A stretch of DNA of 64,000 bases from Cardinium endosymbiont of Dermatophagoides farinae (lineage in GTDB: Bacteria > Bacteroidota > Bacteroidia > Cytophagales > Amoebophilaceae). The notes below the pieces were generated by a model. The model did no database searches. It was not told the DNA's origin and was given only the letters and a program-made list of their open reading frames with translations. Made by a program: the position numbers and the translations under genes. Of this stretch, positions 20,582 to 30,382 are shown piece after piece. Each line of letters opens with the position of its first letter. Positions within the stretch are counted from its first letter, which is position 1. The DNA lies in assembly GCF_007559345.1 (NCBI RefSeq), contig NZ_VMBH01000001.1, forward strand, positions 1,116,001 through 1,180,000, given 5' to 3'.

Positions 20582-22341
20582 ATGAAAAAATTACCGATTG
20601 GTGTTAGTAACTTTCATAAGTTGGTATCTAATGATTACCTGTTTTGTGATAAGACAAATATGATTGCTGATTTCCTAGAAAAAGGCGATGAAGTTACCTT
20701 AATTACCCGTCCTCGCCGTTGGGGTAAGACACTCAATATGTCTATGTTGCAACACTTTTTTGCTTCAGAAGTGAATGGGGTTACTACAGCAGGGTTATTT
20801 GACGATTTAGCAATCGGAAGGCTAGAAAACGGCAGGTACATTAGGGAACATCAAGGGAAGTACCCTGTCATTATGATCAGTTTTAAGGATGTCAATGCAG
20901 ATGATTTTCAGGGGGCTTATAATGCGATTTATGAATTGATCTTAAAAGTTTATAGTGGATATGCTTATTTGTTAAAAAGTGGTAAAATTAATGAAATACA
21001 ATTAGAACGATTACATACTATCCTGGGTAAGCAGGCCAATCAACAAGAATTAAAATCTTCCCTAGAACTTCTTAGTCAATGCCTCTACCAACACCATGGC
21101 CGGAAAACTTATATTCTAATAGATGAATACGATACGTCACTCAATAAAGCTTATGGCAATAAGCCATACTTGAACGCTATGGTCGCATTTATGCGTAACC
21201 TATTTAGCACTGCCTTAAAAGACAATACTACACTAGAAAAAGGGATATTAACGGGTATATTGCGTGTTTCTAAGGACAGTATGCTCTCTGGGTTAAATAA
21301 CCTAGAAACCTATACCTTACTAGATGAAGAATACAGTTCCCATTTTGGTTTTAGTGAAACGGAAGTTTCCGCTCTATTTAAAGCAAAAGATTTGGTTACT
21401 TCTATAGAAGAAGTAAGAAATTGGTACAATGGTTATAAGGTAGGGAACTTGGTTATGTATAATCCATGGTCTATTATTTCTTGTATCAATAGATCAGGTC
21501 GTTTTGATGTCTATTGGGTAAATACGGGTAACAATGATTTAATTAAACAACTGCTACTATCAGCTAGTGATAGCATTAAAAGGCAATTTGAACAATTAAT
21601 GCAAAACAAAGCTTTAACTGTTCCTGTAGACAAACACATTGCTTTTGATCTATTGGATAGGGACGAAACGGCTTTATGGAGTTTACTTTTATTTGCTGGT
21701 TATTTAACCTTTCAGACAAGTAACCTAAGTTTAGATAGTGATATATGATTGTATCGTTGCGCTTCCCAATCAGGAAATACGGAGACTCTACAATAGATTC
21801 TTTAAAGAATGGTTGAGTAGTAAATTTGTTGATCAAGGTGTTTATAATTCTTTTTTGGAACATTCAGTAGTTGGCGCCGTTCCTCTTTTTGTGCAAGAAC
21901 TAAGCTTGTTTTTACGGCAAAGTGCTAGTTGTTTTGACACACAATTTTCTAGAAAATCAGAAGGATTTTATCATGGGTTTGTCTTAGCAATGCTGGCCAG
22001 TTTAGGTAGAACCCATTATATACGCTCGAATCGAGAAAGTGGCTTGGGAAGATGATGTATTAATCATTCCTAAAGAGGGTCTAAAAGCGCTGCTATTGGA
22101 ATTTAAACAGGTACGTAAAGAAGAAGAATTGAAAACTGCAGCTAAACTTGCCTTAGATCAAATACAAGCACAAGCTTATCATACCGAAATATTACAATAT
22201 CCTTATGTAAAAGAAGTTATAGCATGCGGTATTGCTTTTTCTGGGAAATCAGTTGTAGCTGCTTACGCAACTTATGATTTGGCTGGTAAGCAATCTGGTA
22301 ATGTTATTTTAACGAATAGATATAGTGCGCAAGAGGCGTAA
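20582..22341 (+). pseudogene. AAA-ATPase-like / PD-(D/E)XK nuclease family protein, two frameshifts
   Basis: Three frames make one gene. The first (20582-21748) begins LPIGVSNFHKLVSNDYLFCD, has a P-loop-like RPRRWGKTLNMS and Walker B YILIDEYDTSLN. After a shift near 21740 the second frame continues IYDCIVALPNQEIRRLYNRF to SNRESGLGR, and after another near 22040 the third gives DVLIIPKEGLKALLLEFKQV, the D..ExK core of the nuclease domain (AAA-ATPase_like plus PDDEXK_9, once DUF1703). An intact relative is at 46000-47823. The family is abundant in Amoebophilaceae; its cellular role is not established. Confidence 0.8.
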
Positions 22342-22443
22342 GCTACAAAAAAGCAGACCAAATCTAATTGATAATCAGTAAAATATAATTATTAAGTTGA
22401 TGCCATTGTAGAAAGGGAGGATATTAACAAGTCCCCCCTACCC

Positions 22444-23474
22444 CTAATTCATCAGCACACTGCGATAGGTTTCTATATCTTTTAATGCAGTACCGGTACC
22501 GCGTACCACGGCTTGTAAAGGTTCCTCTGCAACATGGACCGGAAGCTTGGTTATATTATGCAGCCGTTTATCTAAGCCACGCAATAGGGCGCCACCGCCT
22601 GTTAGGTGAATGCCATTTTTGTATATATCAGAAGCCAGCTCAGGTGGTGCCATTTCCAATGCTTTCAGCACCGCATCGTCAATTTTTAGCGCTGATTCCT
22701 CTAAAGCAACGGCTATCTCTCTATAGCTGACCGATATAATCTTAGGAATACCGGTCATCAGGTCTTTGCCATGTACGGCATAATCAGCAGGTGGCTCACC
22801 TAAATCCATCCATACAGCGCCTACGGCTATTTTAATTTGTTCTGCAGTACGCTCGCCAATCACTAAATTATGCTGCTTGCGCATGTAGTCTAATATGTCT
22901 TTATTGAATGCATTGCCTGCTACTTTAATGGATTGATCACATGCAATGCCCGATAAAGATATAACCGCTATCTCTGTTGTACCCCACCAATATCAACAAT
23001 CATACAGCCAACAGGCTCGCCAATCTTAACGCCTATACCTATAGCAGCGGCAATGGGCTCGTAAATCATATAGACTTCTTTGGCACCTGTATGGGCAGCA
23101 GAGTCCCGAACAGCTCGCTTTTCTACATCAGTGGTGCCAGATGGAATGCAGATGATAATTCTATTAAAAAATGGGGTAAAAAGGGATAGCTTTTTTCTAG
23201 ACAACATCTTGATCATACCTTGAATCATCAACTCTGCTGCATGGTAATCAGCAATGACACCATCCCTGAGCGGTTTAATGGTTCTGATCGTATCATGCGT
23301 TTTTTCATGCATTTGCATCGCAGCTTTCCCCACTGCAATCATCTTATTCGTGTTCCGATCTATTGCAATAATAGATGGTTCATCTACAACAATTTTATCG
23401 TTGTGGATGATTAAAGTATTGGCTGTTCCTAGATCGACAGCAATATCTATGTGAAAATAATTCCAAATTCCCAT
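22444..23474 (-). pseudogene. mreB: Rod-shape actin homologue MreB, broken by one-base deletion
   Basis: The N-terminal frame (23474-22968) has IDIAVDLGTANTLIIHNDKI, IAVGKAAMQMHEKTHDTIRT, IPSGTTDVEKRAVRDSA and YEPIAAAIGIG, then VDIGG followed by an early stop. Adding one base to the C4 run at 22982-22985 gives VDIGGGTTEIAVISLSGIA and reads on without a stop into the frame ending at 22444 (LTGGGALLRGLDKRLHN, VRGTGTAL). The restored protein has the full MreB length. MreB guides lateral peptidoglycan synthesis. mreC/mreD do not follow. A homopolymer sequencing error or genuine loss are both possible. Confidence 0.88.
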
Positions 23475-23577
23475 GTAACTATAATTGATGTATTAGATTT
23501 CTCTGGAGCTTCGAAAGAAGCCTATTAAAAAATTTAATAAAAGATTACCAAACGATACAACCTATACCAGGATAATC

Positions 23578-24327
23578 TTAAAATCTAAGCAATGAAAGGG
23601 CGGTGCCATCAAAACAAGCATATGTATGATGTGAGATCCAAGCGCTCAAATTACAATAACTGCTTGCATGATTGAACGCCTTTATATATGGACAATGCGT
23701 ATGACCAAATATATAAAATTCGTGATGATTAAAAGGCTCTATCTTATCTTTGCAATAGCGAAATATACGGTCATTTTCTTCGAAAAACGAAGGCTTCGCA
23801 TACTTTTTTTTTGCAAGATAGTGCGCTACCTGGTTATAGACCCAATCAGGTGGCAAAAACCTTACAAAAGATTGGAGCCAACGGCTATGGTATAGCCTGC
23901 GGAATAGTGCATAACGCATGCTAGGATGAATGGTATCGCCATGCCCAACTAAAAACCGCTTACCAGCAATGGTAATGGATGCTGGTGCGCTAAACAACTG
24001 CACACCACATTCCTGCATTAAATAATCTATAGACCAACCATCATGGTTCCCCAGAAAAAAATAAACAGGTATCTGGGCTTTGGAGAATTCCCAAAGCTTT
24101 GCTTGAAACCGAATGGCCCCCCTAGGCACAAGGTGTTTGTACTCAAACCAAAAATCAAAGACATCCCCTAATAAAAATAATGCTTGTGCTTGTGGCTTTA
24201 TATAGTCTAGCCAATCTAATAGCTTATCTTCTAGCCAGGGAGGAGTAGCTATACCACTGGGCCGAAGGGGTAGATGTAAATCTGATATAAAAAAGATTTT
24301 TTTCTCTAATCTTGTTATGTGTATCAA
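23578..24327 (-). CDS. lpxH: UDP-2,3-diacylglucosamine hydrolase-like metallophosphoesterase
   Basis: 249 residues with every metallophosphoesterase block in LpxH wording: FFISDLHL, LLGDVFDFWFEY, FLGNHDGW, LVGHGDTI and IFGHTHCPY. LpxH cleaves UDP-diacylglucosamine to lipid X in lipid A synthesis at the inner membrane. No other lipid A gene is in the window, though an LptF/G permease is at 17402. If the genome lacks the rest of the pathway, this may act on another pyrophosphate. Its start at 24327 is well placed; mreB is downstream. Confidence 0.8.
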   Translation of the reverse strand: MIHITRLEKKIFFISDLHLPLRPSGIATPPWLEDKLLDWLDYIKPQAQALFLLGDVFDFWFEYKHLVPRGAIRFQAKLWEFSKAQIPVYFFLGNHDGWSIDYLMQECGVQLFSAPASITIAGKRFLVGHGDTIHPSMRYALFRRLYHSRWLQSFVRFLPPDWVYNQVAHYLAKKKYAKPSFFEENDRIFRYCKDKIEPFNHHEFYIFGHTHCPYIKAFNHASSYCNLSAWISHHTYACFDGTALSLLRF

Positions 24328-24492
24328 AGCTATAAGCTAAAAAGTATAGAGGTTGACGGTCAACCACAACAACACAATAAAATTGGTTAAGCTGCAATAA
24401 CCTGGACTTTATGCTTAATTTAAAAAAAATTATTAGCTTTGGGGCTACAAGAGCCTATGAAGTGTCTGCTTTATAAGCCTGGTTTTTACAAT

Positions 24493-24625
24493 AGACCTCT
24501 TTCAAAACTCGATTGCTAAATGGCAATTTTGAAGCTTATCTACGCTCCTCAAATACATCTGAGTATTCTGGCGATTGCGCTTCTCCTAAAAATTGCTGAT
24601 CACAAATCGCTTTTAAAAGCGGTCT
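24493..24625 (-). repeat. MITE-like element, variant ends
   Basis: Ends AGACCTCTTTCAAAACTCGA and CGCTTTTAAAAGCGGTCT differ from the standard ends and from each other, but the core (AAATACATCTGAG, CTGATCACAAAT) is clearly the family. It links the standard copies to the diverged element at 17230 and to the short palindrome inside murE. No flanking duplication is visible. It fills most of the gap before glyQS. Confidence 0.8.
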
Positions 24626-24662
24626 AAAACTTTAAATAAAGTAAAGATAACCAAATAGCTAC

Positions 24663-26135
24663 ATGTCTACTACGGATGCTGCTTTAGACCACTCCAATCA
24701 TGCCTTTAAAGGATTGATTGCCCATGCGCAAGCCTATGGGTTTATCTATCCATCTAGTGAAATTTATGATGGATTACAGTCTATTTATGATTATGGCCCC
24801 TATGGCGTAGCGCTAAAGCGCAATCTACAAAACTTTTGGTGGCAAAGCATGACCCAACTGCATGAAAACATTGTAGGGATCGATGCGGCCATTATGATGC
24901 ACCCTACTACTTGGAAGGCTTCTGGTCATATAGATGGGTTTACAGATCCAATGGTAGACAATAAAGACTCCCAAAAGCGGTATCGTGTGGATCTACTGAT
25001 AGAGGAGCATGCCATGCAATTGGTGGCCCAAGGGAAGTCGACTCAAGCAAAATCTTTAATGGAAGAGATGGAGCGCTGTTTAGCGACTGGTAACCTACCA
25101 GGACTAGATGAGCTACTAGAAAGATTTGCTATTGTATGTCCCCTATCTAAGACCGCTCATTGGACCCCTGTGCGCCAATTTAACCTAATGTTTTCGACTC
25201 AAATGGGTGCACAAAATGATGGAACTACTATTTATTTGCGACCAGAAACGGCACAGGGTATTTTTGTTAATTTCTTAAATGTTCAAAAAACAGCACGGAT
25301 GAAGCTCCCTTTTGGGATCGCCCAAGTTGGGAAAGCATTCCGGAATGAAATTATAGCCCGCCAATTTATCTTTCGTATGCGTGAGTTTGAGCAAATGGAA
25401 ATGCAGTTTTTCATTCAACCTGGCACAGAAAAAAAATGGTTCGACTACTGGCAAGAGACCCGTAAAGATTGGTATAGCAGCTTAGGTATTAACCAGGAAA
25501 AAATCAATATACATCCGCACAAGCAACTGGCACATTATGCAACGGCTGCGGTTGACATTGAATATGCCTTTCCATTTGGGTCTAAAGAAGTGGAAGGGAT
25601 TCATTCTAGAACAGACTTTGACTTAAAACGCCATGAACATTATGCCAAAAAGAAATTACAATACTTTGACCCTGATTTGAAACAACATTATACACCATAT
25701 GTGATAGAGACTTCTGTAGGGCTTGACCGATTGGTTTTAATGTTGTTGGATAATGCTTTAACAAAAACGGATGACCCAGCAAAAAGAACCTACTTAAAGC
25801 TGCCTGCTCCACTGGCACCTATTAAAGCAGCCATTTTCCCACTGGTAAAAAAAGACGGATTAGCCGAAAGAGCACTAGCGCTGTTTAACGCGCTTAAATA
25901 TGATTTCCCGCTTATCTATGAAGAGACACAATCGATTGGCAAGCGATATACCAGGCAAGATCTTATCGGTACGCCTTATTGCATTACCATTGACTACCAA
26001 ACCCTAGAAGATGAAACCGTTACCGTACGGGAACGAGATTCTATGGCACAATACCGCATGAAGATTGCTGAAACAGCCGGCTACTTACATGCTGCAACGC
26101 ATATCAAATCACTGTTATTACAGCTAAAAACGTAG
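24663..26135 (+). CDS. glyQS: Glycyl-tRNA synthetase, alpha-2 type
   Basis: Charges tRNA-Gly in the cytoplasm. 490 residues; class II synthetase of the dimeric, eukaryote/Gram-positive/Bacteroidota type. Visible: YGFIYPSSEIYDGLQSIYDYGPYG at the N-terminus (start of the catalytic core), YLRPETAQGIFVNF, GKAFRNEI (motif 2), FRMREFEQMEMQFF, SVGLDRLVL (motif 3), and the C-terminal anticodon-binding domain from KAAIFPLVKKDG. The frame is clean and the length is normal. tRNA-Ala follows 56 bases later on the same strand. Confidence 0.95.
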   Translation: MSTTDAALDHSNHAFKGLIAHAQAYGFIYPSSEIYDGLQSIYDYGPYGVALKRNLQNFWWQSMTQLHENIVGIDAAIMMHPTTWKASGHIDGFTDPMVDNKDSQKRYRVDLLIEEHAMQLVAQGKSTQAKSLMEEMERCLATGNLPGLDELLERFAIVCPLSKTAHWTPVRQFNLMFSTQMGAQNDGTTIYLRPETAQGIFVNFLNVQKTARMKLPFGIAQVGKAFRNEIIARQFIFRMREFEQMEMQFFIQPGTEKKWFDYWQETRKDWYSSLGINQEKINIHPHKQLAHYATAAVDIEYAFPFGSKEVEGIHSRTDFDLKRHEHYAKKKLQYFDPDLKQHYTPYVIETSVGLDRLVLMLLDNALTKTDDPAKRTYLKLPAPLAPIKAAIFPLVKKDGLAERALALFNALKYDFPLIYEETQSIGKRYTRQDLIGTPYCITIDYQTLEDETVTVRERDSMAQYRMKIAETAGYLHAATHIKSLLLQLKT

Positions 26136-26191
26136 GTTAAACTTGATTTATTTAAGAAATATTGGTATCGTTGTATAATTCCTAATGCTAA

Positions 26192-26268
26192 GGGGGGTTA
26201 GCTCAGTTGGTTAGAGCGTCTCGATGGCATCGAGAAGGTCGGGGGTTCGAATCCCCCATTCTCCACCA
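26192..26268 (+). tRNA. tRNA-Ala (anticodon GGC)
   Basis: Acceptor GGGGGGT with ATTCTCC, including the G3-U70 pair that marks alanine tRNAs; D-arm AGCTCAGTTGGTTAGAGC; anticodon stem TCTCG/CGAGA with loop ATGGCAT; T-arm GGGGGTTCGAATCCCCC. CCA is encoded at 26266-26268, unlike the other two tRNAs here. Three wobble pairs in the acceptor stem. Confidence 0.93.
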
Positions 26269-26293
26269 GACAAAAGATAGCGACACCTGCATC

Positions 26294-28015
26294 ATGCTTA
26301 CATCAATTTCAACATCCTTACGGCGCTTCCATTTCAGCTATTTATTGCTCCTTTCTATTATTTCCTGTGTTGCGGTACAGGAACCAGAAGGTGGCCCTCC
26401 TGATGAGACCCCACCTAAACTAGTCCGTTCTTTTCCAGAAAATGGCGCATTAAATGTTAAGGGTAAAAAGATCCGACTTACTTTTAATAAAGATGTTGAG
26501 GATGAAAACATTTACAGCAATCTACTGATCATGCCCAAGTTAAATCAACCCAAAAATAAACAGCCCTACAGCTATACCATAAGTGGAAAAACGCTAGAAC
26601 TGAAACTCAATGTCCCGCTACAAGAGGACACTACCTATTCCATCCACTTTAACAAAGCGGTTAAGGATACACATGAAGGCACTAAGGCAATTGGTGATCC
26701 ATTAACCTTTAGTACGGGTTCTTTTATAGATCCGATTACGCTTAAAGGAAAAATAAAAGAGTTATTAACCAATAAGCCAGTAGGGGATGTTAGCGTCTAT
26801 CTTTATAGTGCAACAAGAGACCCTGAAGAATGGCAAGAAAAAGGCACACCGGATTACTATACTACAGCTGATCAAGATGGAAATTTTTCGATAGGTTGTA
26901 TACGGTTGGGCAAGTATTATATACGGGCTACTACTGGGAAAAGCAATACCTATAAAATCGATTATGAAAAGGATAAATATGGATTTTTTAAAGACCCTAT
27001 TGACTTAAATGACGCTCGAGCAGATATTGTACTCGGCCTTATCGCATCTGATGTGCGTGACTTGAAGCTGCTACATGGTACGCCCCAAAAAGGAATTTTT
27101 GAAATAGTCTTTAACAAAGCAATCACAAGCTATCAACTGACGCCTCTGCAAACCGTAGGGACAAAGGACAAGCCACAGGTCTACAGTTTATGCTCAGAAG
27201 CATCACCTAAAACAATCACTATTTACAATACTTTTGGTCTCTTGCAAGGAGATACCTTTAAGGTTAAGGTAAAAGCTGAGGACCATTTGCACAACTCATT
27301 AGAAGAGGATATACCCATCCATTTCAAGGAAGGAAAAACAGACAAAACAACCCTAAGCTATAGCCTATCGCCATCCATACTGCCATCTATACTGCCTGAT
27401 TTCACAACCTCTATTGTATTTAACAAACCCATTAAAACCTTTAAAGAAGGATTAATCTATTTTGAATGCAAAAACCAGCAAAAAATTGCATTAAAAGAAA
27501 ATGAGTGGGCATGGAATGGAGACCGAACCAAGCTTACGATACAAAAACATTTCACTGCAGAAGAGATCATGCAGTTTGCCACACAAGAAGAGGAAAAAGA
27601 GCATAAAAGTAAAACTATAAAGCAGATCGTTACGCTACAGGTAGAACCGGGTGCTTGTACGGCGTTTGACCAAACCACCCATAAAAAGATTTGCCAAACC
27701 TATCCACTTAGGAGAAAAGAAGAAACAGGCACCATTTCAGGAAATGTAGAGACGGATAGGCCCTATTTCATTATTGAACTATTGAATCAAAAAGACGAGT
27801 GTATAGATTCCATGCGGAATAGAAAAAGCTATCAATTTAAAATGGTTCCGCCTGGATCCTATAAAATGCGTTTATTGGTCCTCAACGAAGGGGAAGAGGA
27901 GTGGTCACCTGGGAATATCCTTAAAAACATTGAGCCAAATCCAGTAATCTTTTACGAAAGAGAAATCAATGTGATTGAAAACTGGGAGGTAAGCGGTATT
28001 GATTTTAAACTTTAA
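26294..28015 (+). CDS. Ig-like-domain lipoprotein (Big_5/SbsA type)
   Basis: The start at ATG 26294 gives a lipoprotein signal with lipobox SIISC (Cys about residue 25); the frame also opens inside the preceding tRNA, which I reject. After the lipobox comes GGPPDETPPKLVRSFPENGA and IRLTFNKDVEDENI, the standard opening of a Bacteroidota lipoprotein family with an SbsA Ig-like (Big_5) domain near residues 38-140. A carboxypeptidase-regulatory-like fold may follow (LKGKIKELLTNKPVGDVSVYLY). About 573 residues. Probably faces the periplasm or cell surface; function unknown. rnhA begins 2 bases after its stop, suggesting co-transcription. Confidence 0.82.
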   Translation: MLTSISTSLRRFHFSYLLLLSIISCVAVQEPEGGPPDETPPKLVRSFPENGALNVKGKKIRLTFNKDVEDENIYSNLLIMPKLNQPKNKQPYSYTISGKTLELKLNVPLQEDTTYSIHFNKAVKDTHEGTKAIGDPLTFSTGSFIDPITLKGKIKELLTNKPVGDVSVYLYSATRDPEEWQEKGTPDYYTTADQDGNFSIGCIRLGKYYIRATTGKSNTYKIDYEKDKYGFFKDPIDLNDARADIVLGLIASDVRDLKLLHGTPQKGIFEIVFNKAITSYQLTPLQTVGTKDKPQVYSLCSEASPKTITIYNTFGLLQGDTFKVKVKAEDHLHNSLEEDIPIHFKEGKTDKTTLSYSLSPSILPSILPDFTTSIVFNKPIKTFKEGLIYFECKNQQKIALKENEWAWNGDRTKLTIQKHFTAEEIMQFATQEEEKEHKSKTIKQIVTLQVEPGACTAFDQTTHKKICQTYPLRRKEETGTISGNVETDRPYFIIELLNQKDECIDSMRNRKSYQFKMVPPGSYKMRLLVLNEGEEEWSPGNILKNIEPNPVIFYEREINVIENWEVSGIDFKL

Positions 28016-28017
28016 TA

Positions 28018-28479
28018 ATGATTCATATCTATACAGACGGTGCTGCTAGAGGAAATCCAGGTCCAGGTGGATATGGCATTATTTTAAAGCACAACGGCTA
28101 CACGAAAGAACTATCCCAGGGCTATAGAAAAACAACCAACAATCGCATGGAGCTACTGGCCGTTATCATAGGCTTAGAAGCCCTAAAACAGACAAGACAA
28201 GAGGTCACGATCTATTCCGATTCCAAATATGTCATCCATGCAGTAGAAAAAGGATGGCTTAAAAATTGGATCAAAATAGATTTCAAGCAGAAAAAAAATC
28301 CTGATTTATGGAAACGTTTCTGGACGGTCTATCAAAAACATCTTGTTCAATTTTGTTGGGTAAAGGGCCATTCTGGCCACTATGAGAACGAACGCTGTGA
28401 TGCGCTTGCTGTGGCCAGCAGCTATGCCAATCTGCTTGTAGATACCTATTATGAAAGCAATAGCTGCATAGCGTTTTGA
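28018..28479 (+). CDS. rnhA: Ribonuclease HI
   Basis: Degrades the RNA strand of RNA-DNA hybrids. 153 residues. The catalytic set is present: Asp in IYTDGAARGNPGPGGYG, Glu in NNRMELLAVI, Asp in YSDSKYV and Asp in NERCDALA, with the flexible-loop His in VKGHSGH. The basic KKNPDLWKRF segment corresponds to the handle region. It follows the Ig-like lipoprotein gene by 2 bases and converges with the membrane HD gene. Confidence 0.95.
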   Translation: MIHIYTDGAARGNPGPGGYGIILKHNGYTKELSQGYRKTTNNRMELLAVIIGLEALKQTRQEVTIYSDSKYVIHAVEKGWLKNWIKIDFKQKKNPDLWKRFWTVYQKHLVQFCWVKGHSGHYENERCDALAVASSYANLLVDTYYESNSCIAF

Positions 28480-28560
28480 AGATTAAATAGGTAAGGATTA
28501 TATAAATAACCTGATTAGTATGATTTATGCACATTTTCAAGTGATTTTTCAGCACATATT

Positions 28561-30246
28561 TCAATTAGTACTTTTATTTACCCTATTGACAATAGCTTGA
28601 CAAATTTTTTTCATTTGATCAACTATGTGATTTACAGCATCCAGTTTCAGCATTTTCCCCAATGGGATGTAAAAAGCTAATGTTTCTTCAGCTACTCTTT
28701 TCTGTTTTTCAAATGAATGAAACCCAATGGTTTGCAGGTTATGTAACCGGTCAGCTAATTTGACCATAATAACTCTTATATCTTTATAATCAGCTATTTT
28801 TTGTTTATTCTCTGTGGCTGTAAGTTTGATTTTTCTCCATGCTATACAATCCATATTTGTAACCTTATCGACTATGTAGGCTACTTCTTTTCCATATTGA
28901 TAGGCTATTTGATCTAAGCAGAGTAGTGTGTCTTCTATAGTATCGTGTAGTAAAGCTGCAACGATAGCATCCGGATCATTGGTCATCTTTAATAAAATGG
29001 TGGCTACCATTAATGGGTGAGTGTAAAATAAGTCTCCTGATTTTCTGAACTGACCTCTATGTATCTGCTTAATCTGGTCGATGACATTTTGCACAATGTT
29101 TAGATCTAAATTCGTATTTTCTTGTAGCTGAGACAAGAAAGCTTTTTCTATAGCCAAAGAGGCTTCAGTTTCCCATGGCCCTTCCCAGACAGGTAGTTCA
29201 TCTGTTACTTTAGGTCGAATGGCCTGTAAATCTACTGGTATTATGTAGACTAGCTGATTAGACCTTTCCGTCGTTATGATTTCACTATATCCATAATGCG
29301 CATCGATGACGCGTTGATTTTTATAGCCAGTTAATTCAGTTATACTGTTAGGAATACTGATTTCAGAAATCGTTGTGTGTACTGTGTAAACAGGTTTTAC
29401 GCTTACATAATCTTGTGTTGTAGAAAGTATAAAGCCAATTGCAGGAGCTATTTTTTTATAATGTCGATTGGTTACTAGATGCAATGGATAACACAATGTG
29501 GTTTCTTGCAAGGATAAAATAAGTGGAAAATCTGTCGATTCTTTTTGTAAATCATTCAATTTGCTTACGAATAGTTGAATAATTTGTTCACTATCACAAC
29601 AAATAGACTCACATTTTGTGTCGACACAAACTTGTACTTTCTCCTCTAATCCTAGTGGTTTAAGCGATACAGCTAGTTTAGCAAGCAGTTCATTAACTTC
29701 TATAGGAGCTACATTGAGGCGTAAATAGGCTATATTGCTATAAGTTCGATTTTTATAGTAAGTAATAAAGGCATCTAATTGCTCAACAGATTTTTGAATA
29801 GAAAGACTCTTTTTAATGGTTTGTTTTGATATTTCCTTTAAACTTTTTTTTACATAGTTAAAATAAGCTGCTTGGTTAAAGAAATGTTTTTCTTGTAATA
29901 CTTGATGTTGTATACTATATAAGTAGTCTAATTCATTTAATCTTTGTATATGGTTGAGTTGCTGTTGTTGCGCATATAGTTGTGCGATTTGCTTTCTTTT
30001 TCTATAGGAAAAAATCAAGCCAATAAGCAGGGACATGGTAACTTGATAACCAAGTAGATAATATGAGGTATTGTACGCATTCCATTGTACAGGCCCAAAA
30101 TGATCCTTAAACAATAACCATCCAAGTGTAATACTCAATAATGTAAGCCATATCATATTAAAGCAGTCTATTAACACCATCAAAAAGATCAGGGAGAGCA
30201 GCATCTGTATAACCCATAGTATATTTCCTTCCGTAGCTAATATCAT
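28561..30246 (-). CDS. Membrane sensor-like protein with C-terminal SpoT-type HD hydrolase domain
   Basis: 561 residues. Hydrophobic segments at about 10-45 and 58-80 are followed by a long helical stretch (85-165) and a region at 180-250 that loosely resembles a degenerate histidine-kinase ATPase domain (ICCDSEQIIQLFVSKLNDL); no phosphoacceptor His box or G-boxes are clear. A linker (YGYSEI, IPVDLQAIR) leads to a RelA/SpoT-type HD domain at about 395-540 with His410, His434-Asp435 and Asp499 all kept (YTHP, LLHDTIEDT, KLADRLHNL). No synthetase or TGS domain. I infer a membrane-tethered (p)ppGpp or other nucleotide hydrolase controlled by an N-terminal input. The paralogue at 1-1038 has lost these ligands. 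Confidence 0.65.
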   Translation of the reverse strand: MILATEGNILWVIQMLLSLIFLMVLIDCFNMIWLTLLSITLGWLLFKDHFGPVQWNAYNTSYYLLGYQVTMSLLIGLIFSYRKRKQIAQLYAQQQQLNHIQRLNELDYLYSIQHQVLQEKHFFNQAAYFNYVKKSLKEISKQTIKKSLSIQKSVEQLDAFITYYKNRTYSNIAYLRLNVAPIEVNELLAKLAVSLKPLGLEEKVQVCVDTKCESICCDSEQIIQLFVSKLNDLQKESTDFPLILSLQETTLCYPLHLVTNRHYKKIAPAIGFILSTTQDYVSVKPVYTVHTTISEISIPNSITELTGYKNQRVIDAHYGYSEIITTERSNQLVYIIPVDLQAIRPKVTDELPVWEGPWETEASLAIEKAFLSQLQENTNLDLNIVQNVIDQIKQIHRGQFRKSGDLFYTHPLMVATILLKMTNDPDAIVAALLHDTIEDTLLCLDQIAYQYGKEVAYIVDKVTNMDCIAWRKIKLTATENKQKIADYKDIRVIMVKLADRLHNLQTIGFHSFEKQKRVAEETLAFYIPLGKMLKLDAVNHIVDQMKKICQAIVNRVNKSTN

Positions 30247-30382
30247 GATAGTACTTAGGAATGGTAAACAGTAAGAAATGGTAAAAAGAAAAAACAGTGG
30301 AAGACATTGTTCTTAAAGTGTTTGAGGCCATTTATCCTTTATGATTAAAAAGAAGCAGCAGATAATACCTATAGAACGTAAA

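Noticed and set aside
20582-22341. A new defence system made of the HTH pair and the ATPase/nuclease
   Set aside because: The nuclease gene is broken twice here, and the intact copy at 46000 has no HTH neighbour, so a conserved unit is not supported by this window.
26207-26293. N-terminal extension of the Ig-like lipoprotein beginning inside tRNA-Ala
   Set aside because: It is the tRNA read as protein; the ATG at 26294 gives a proper lipoprotein signal.
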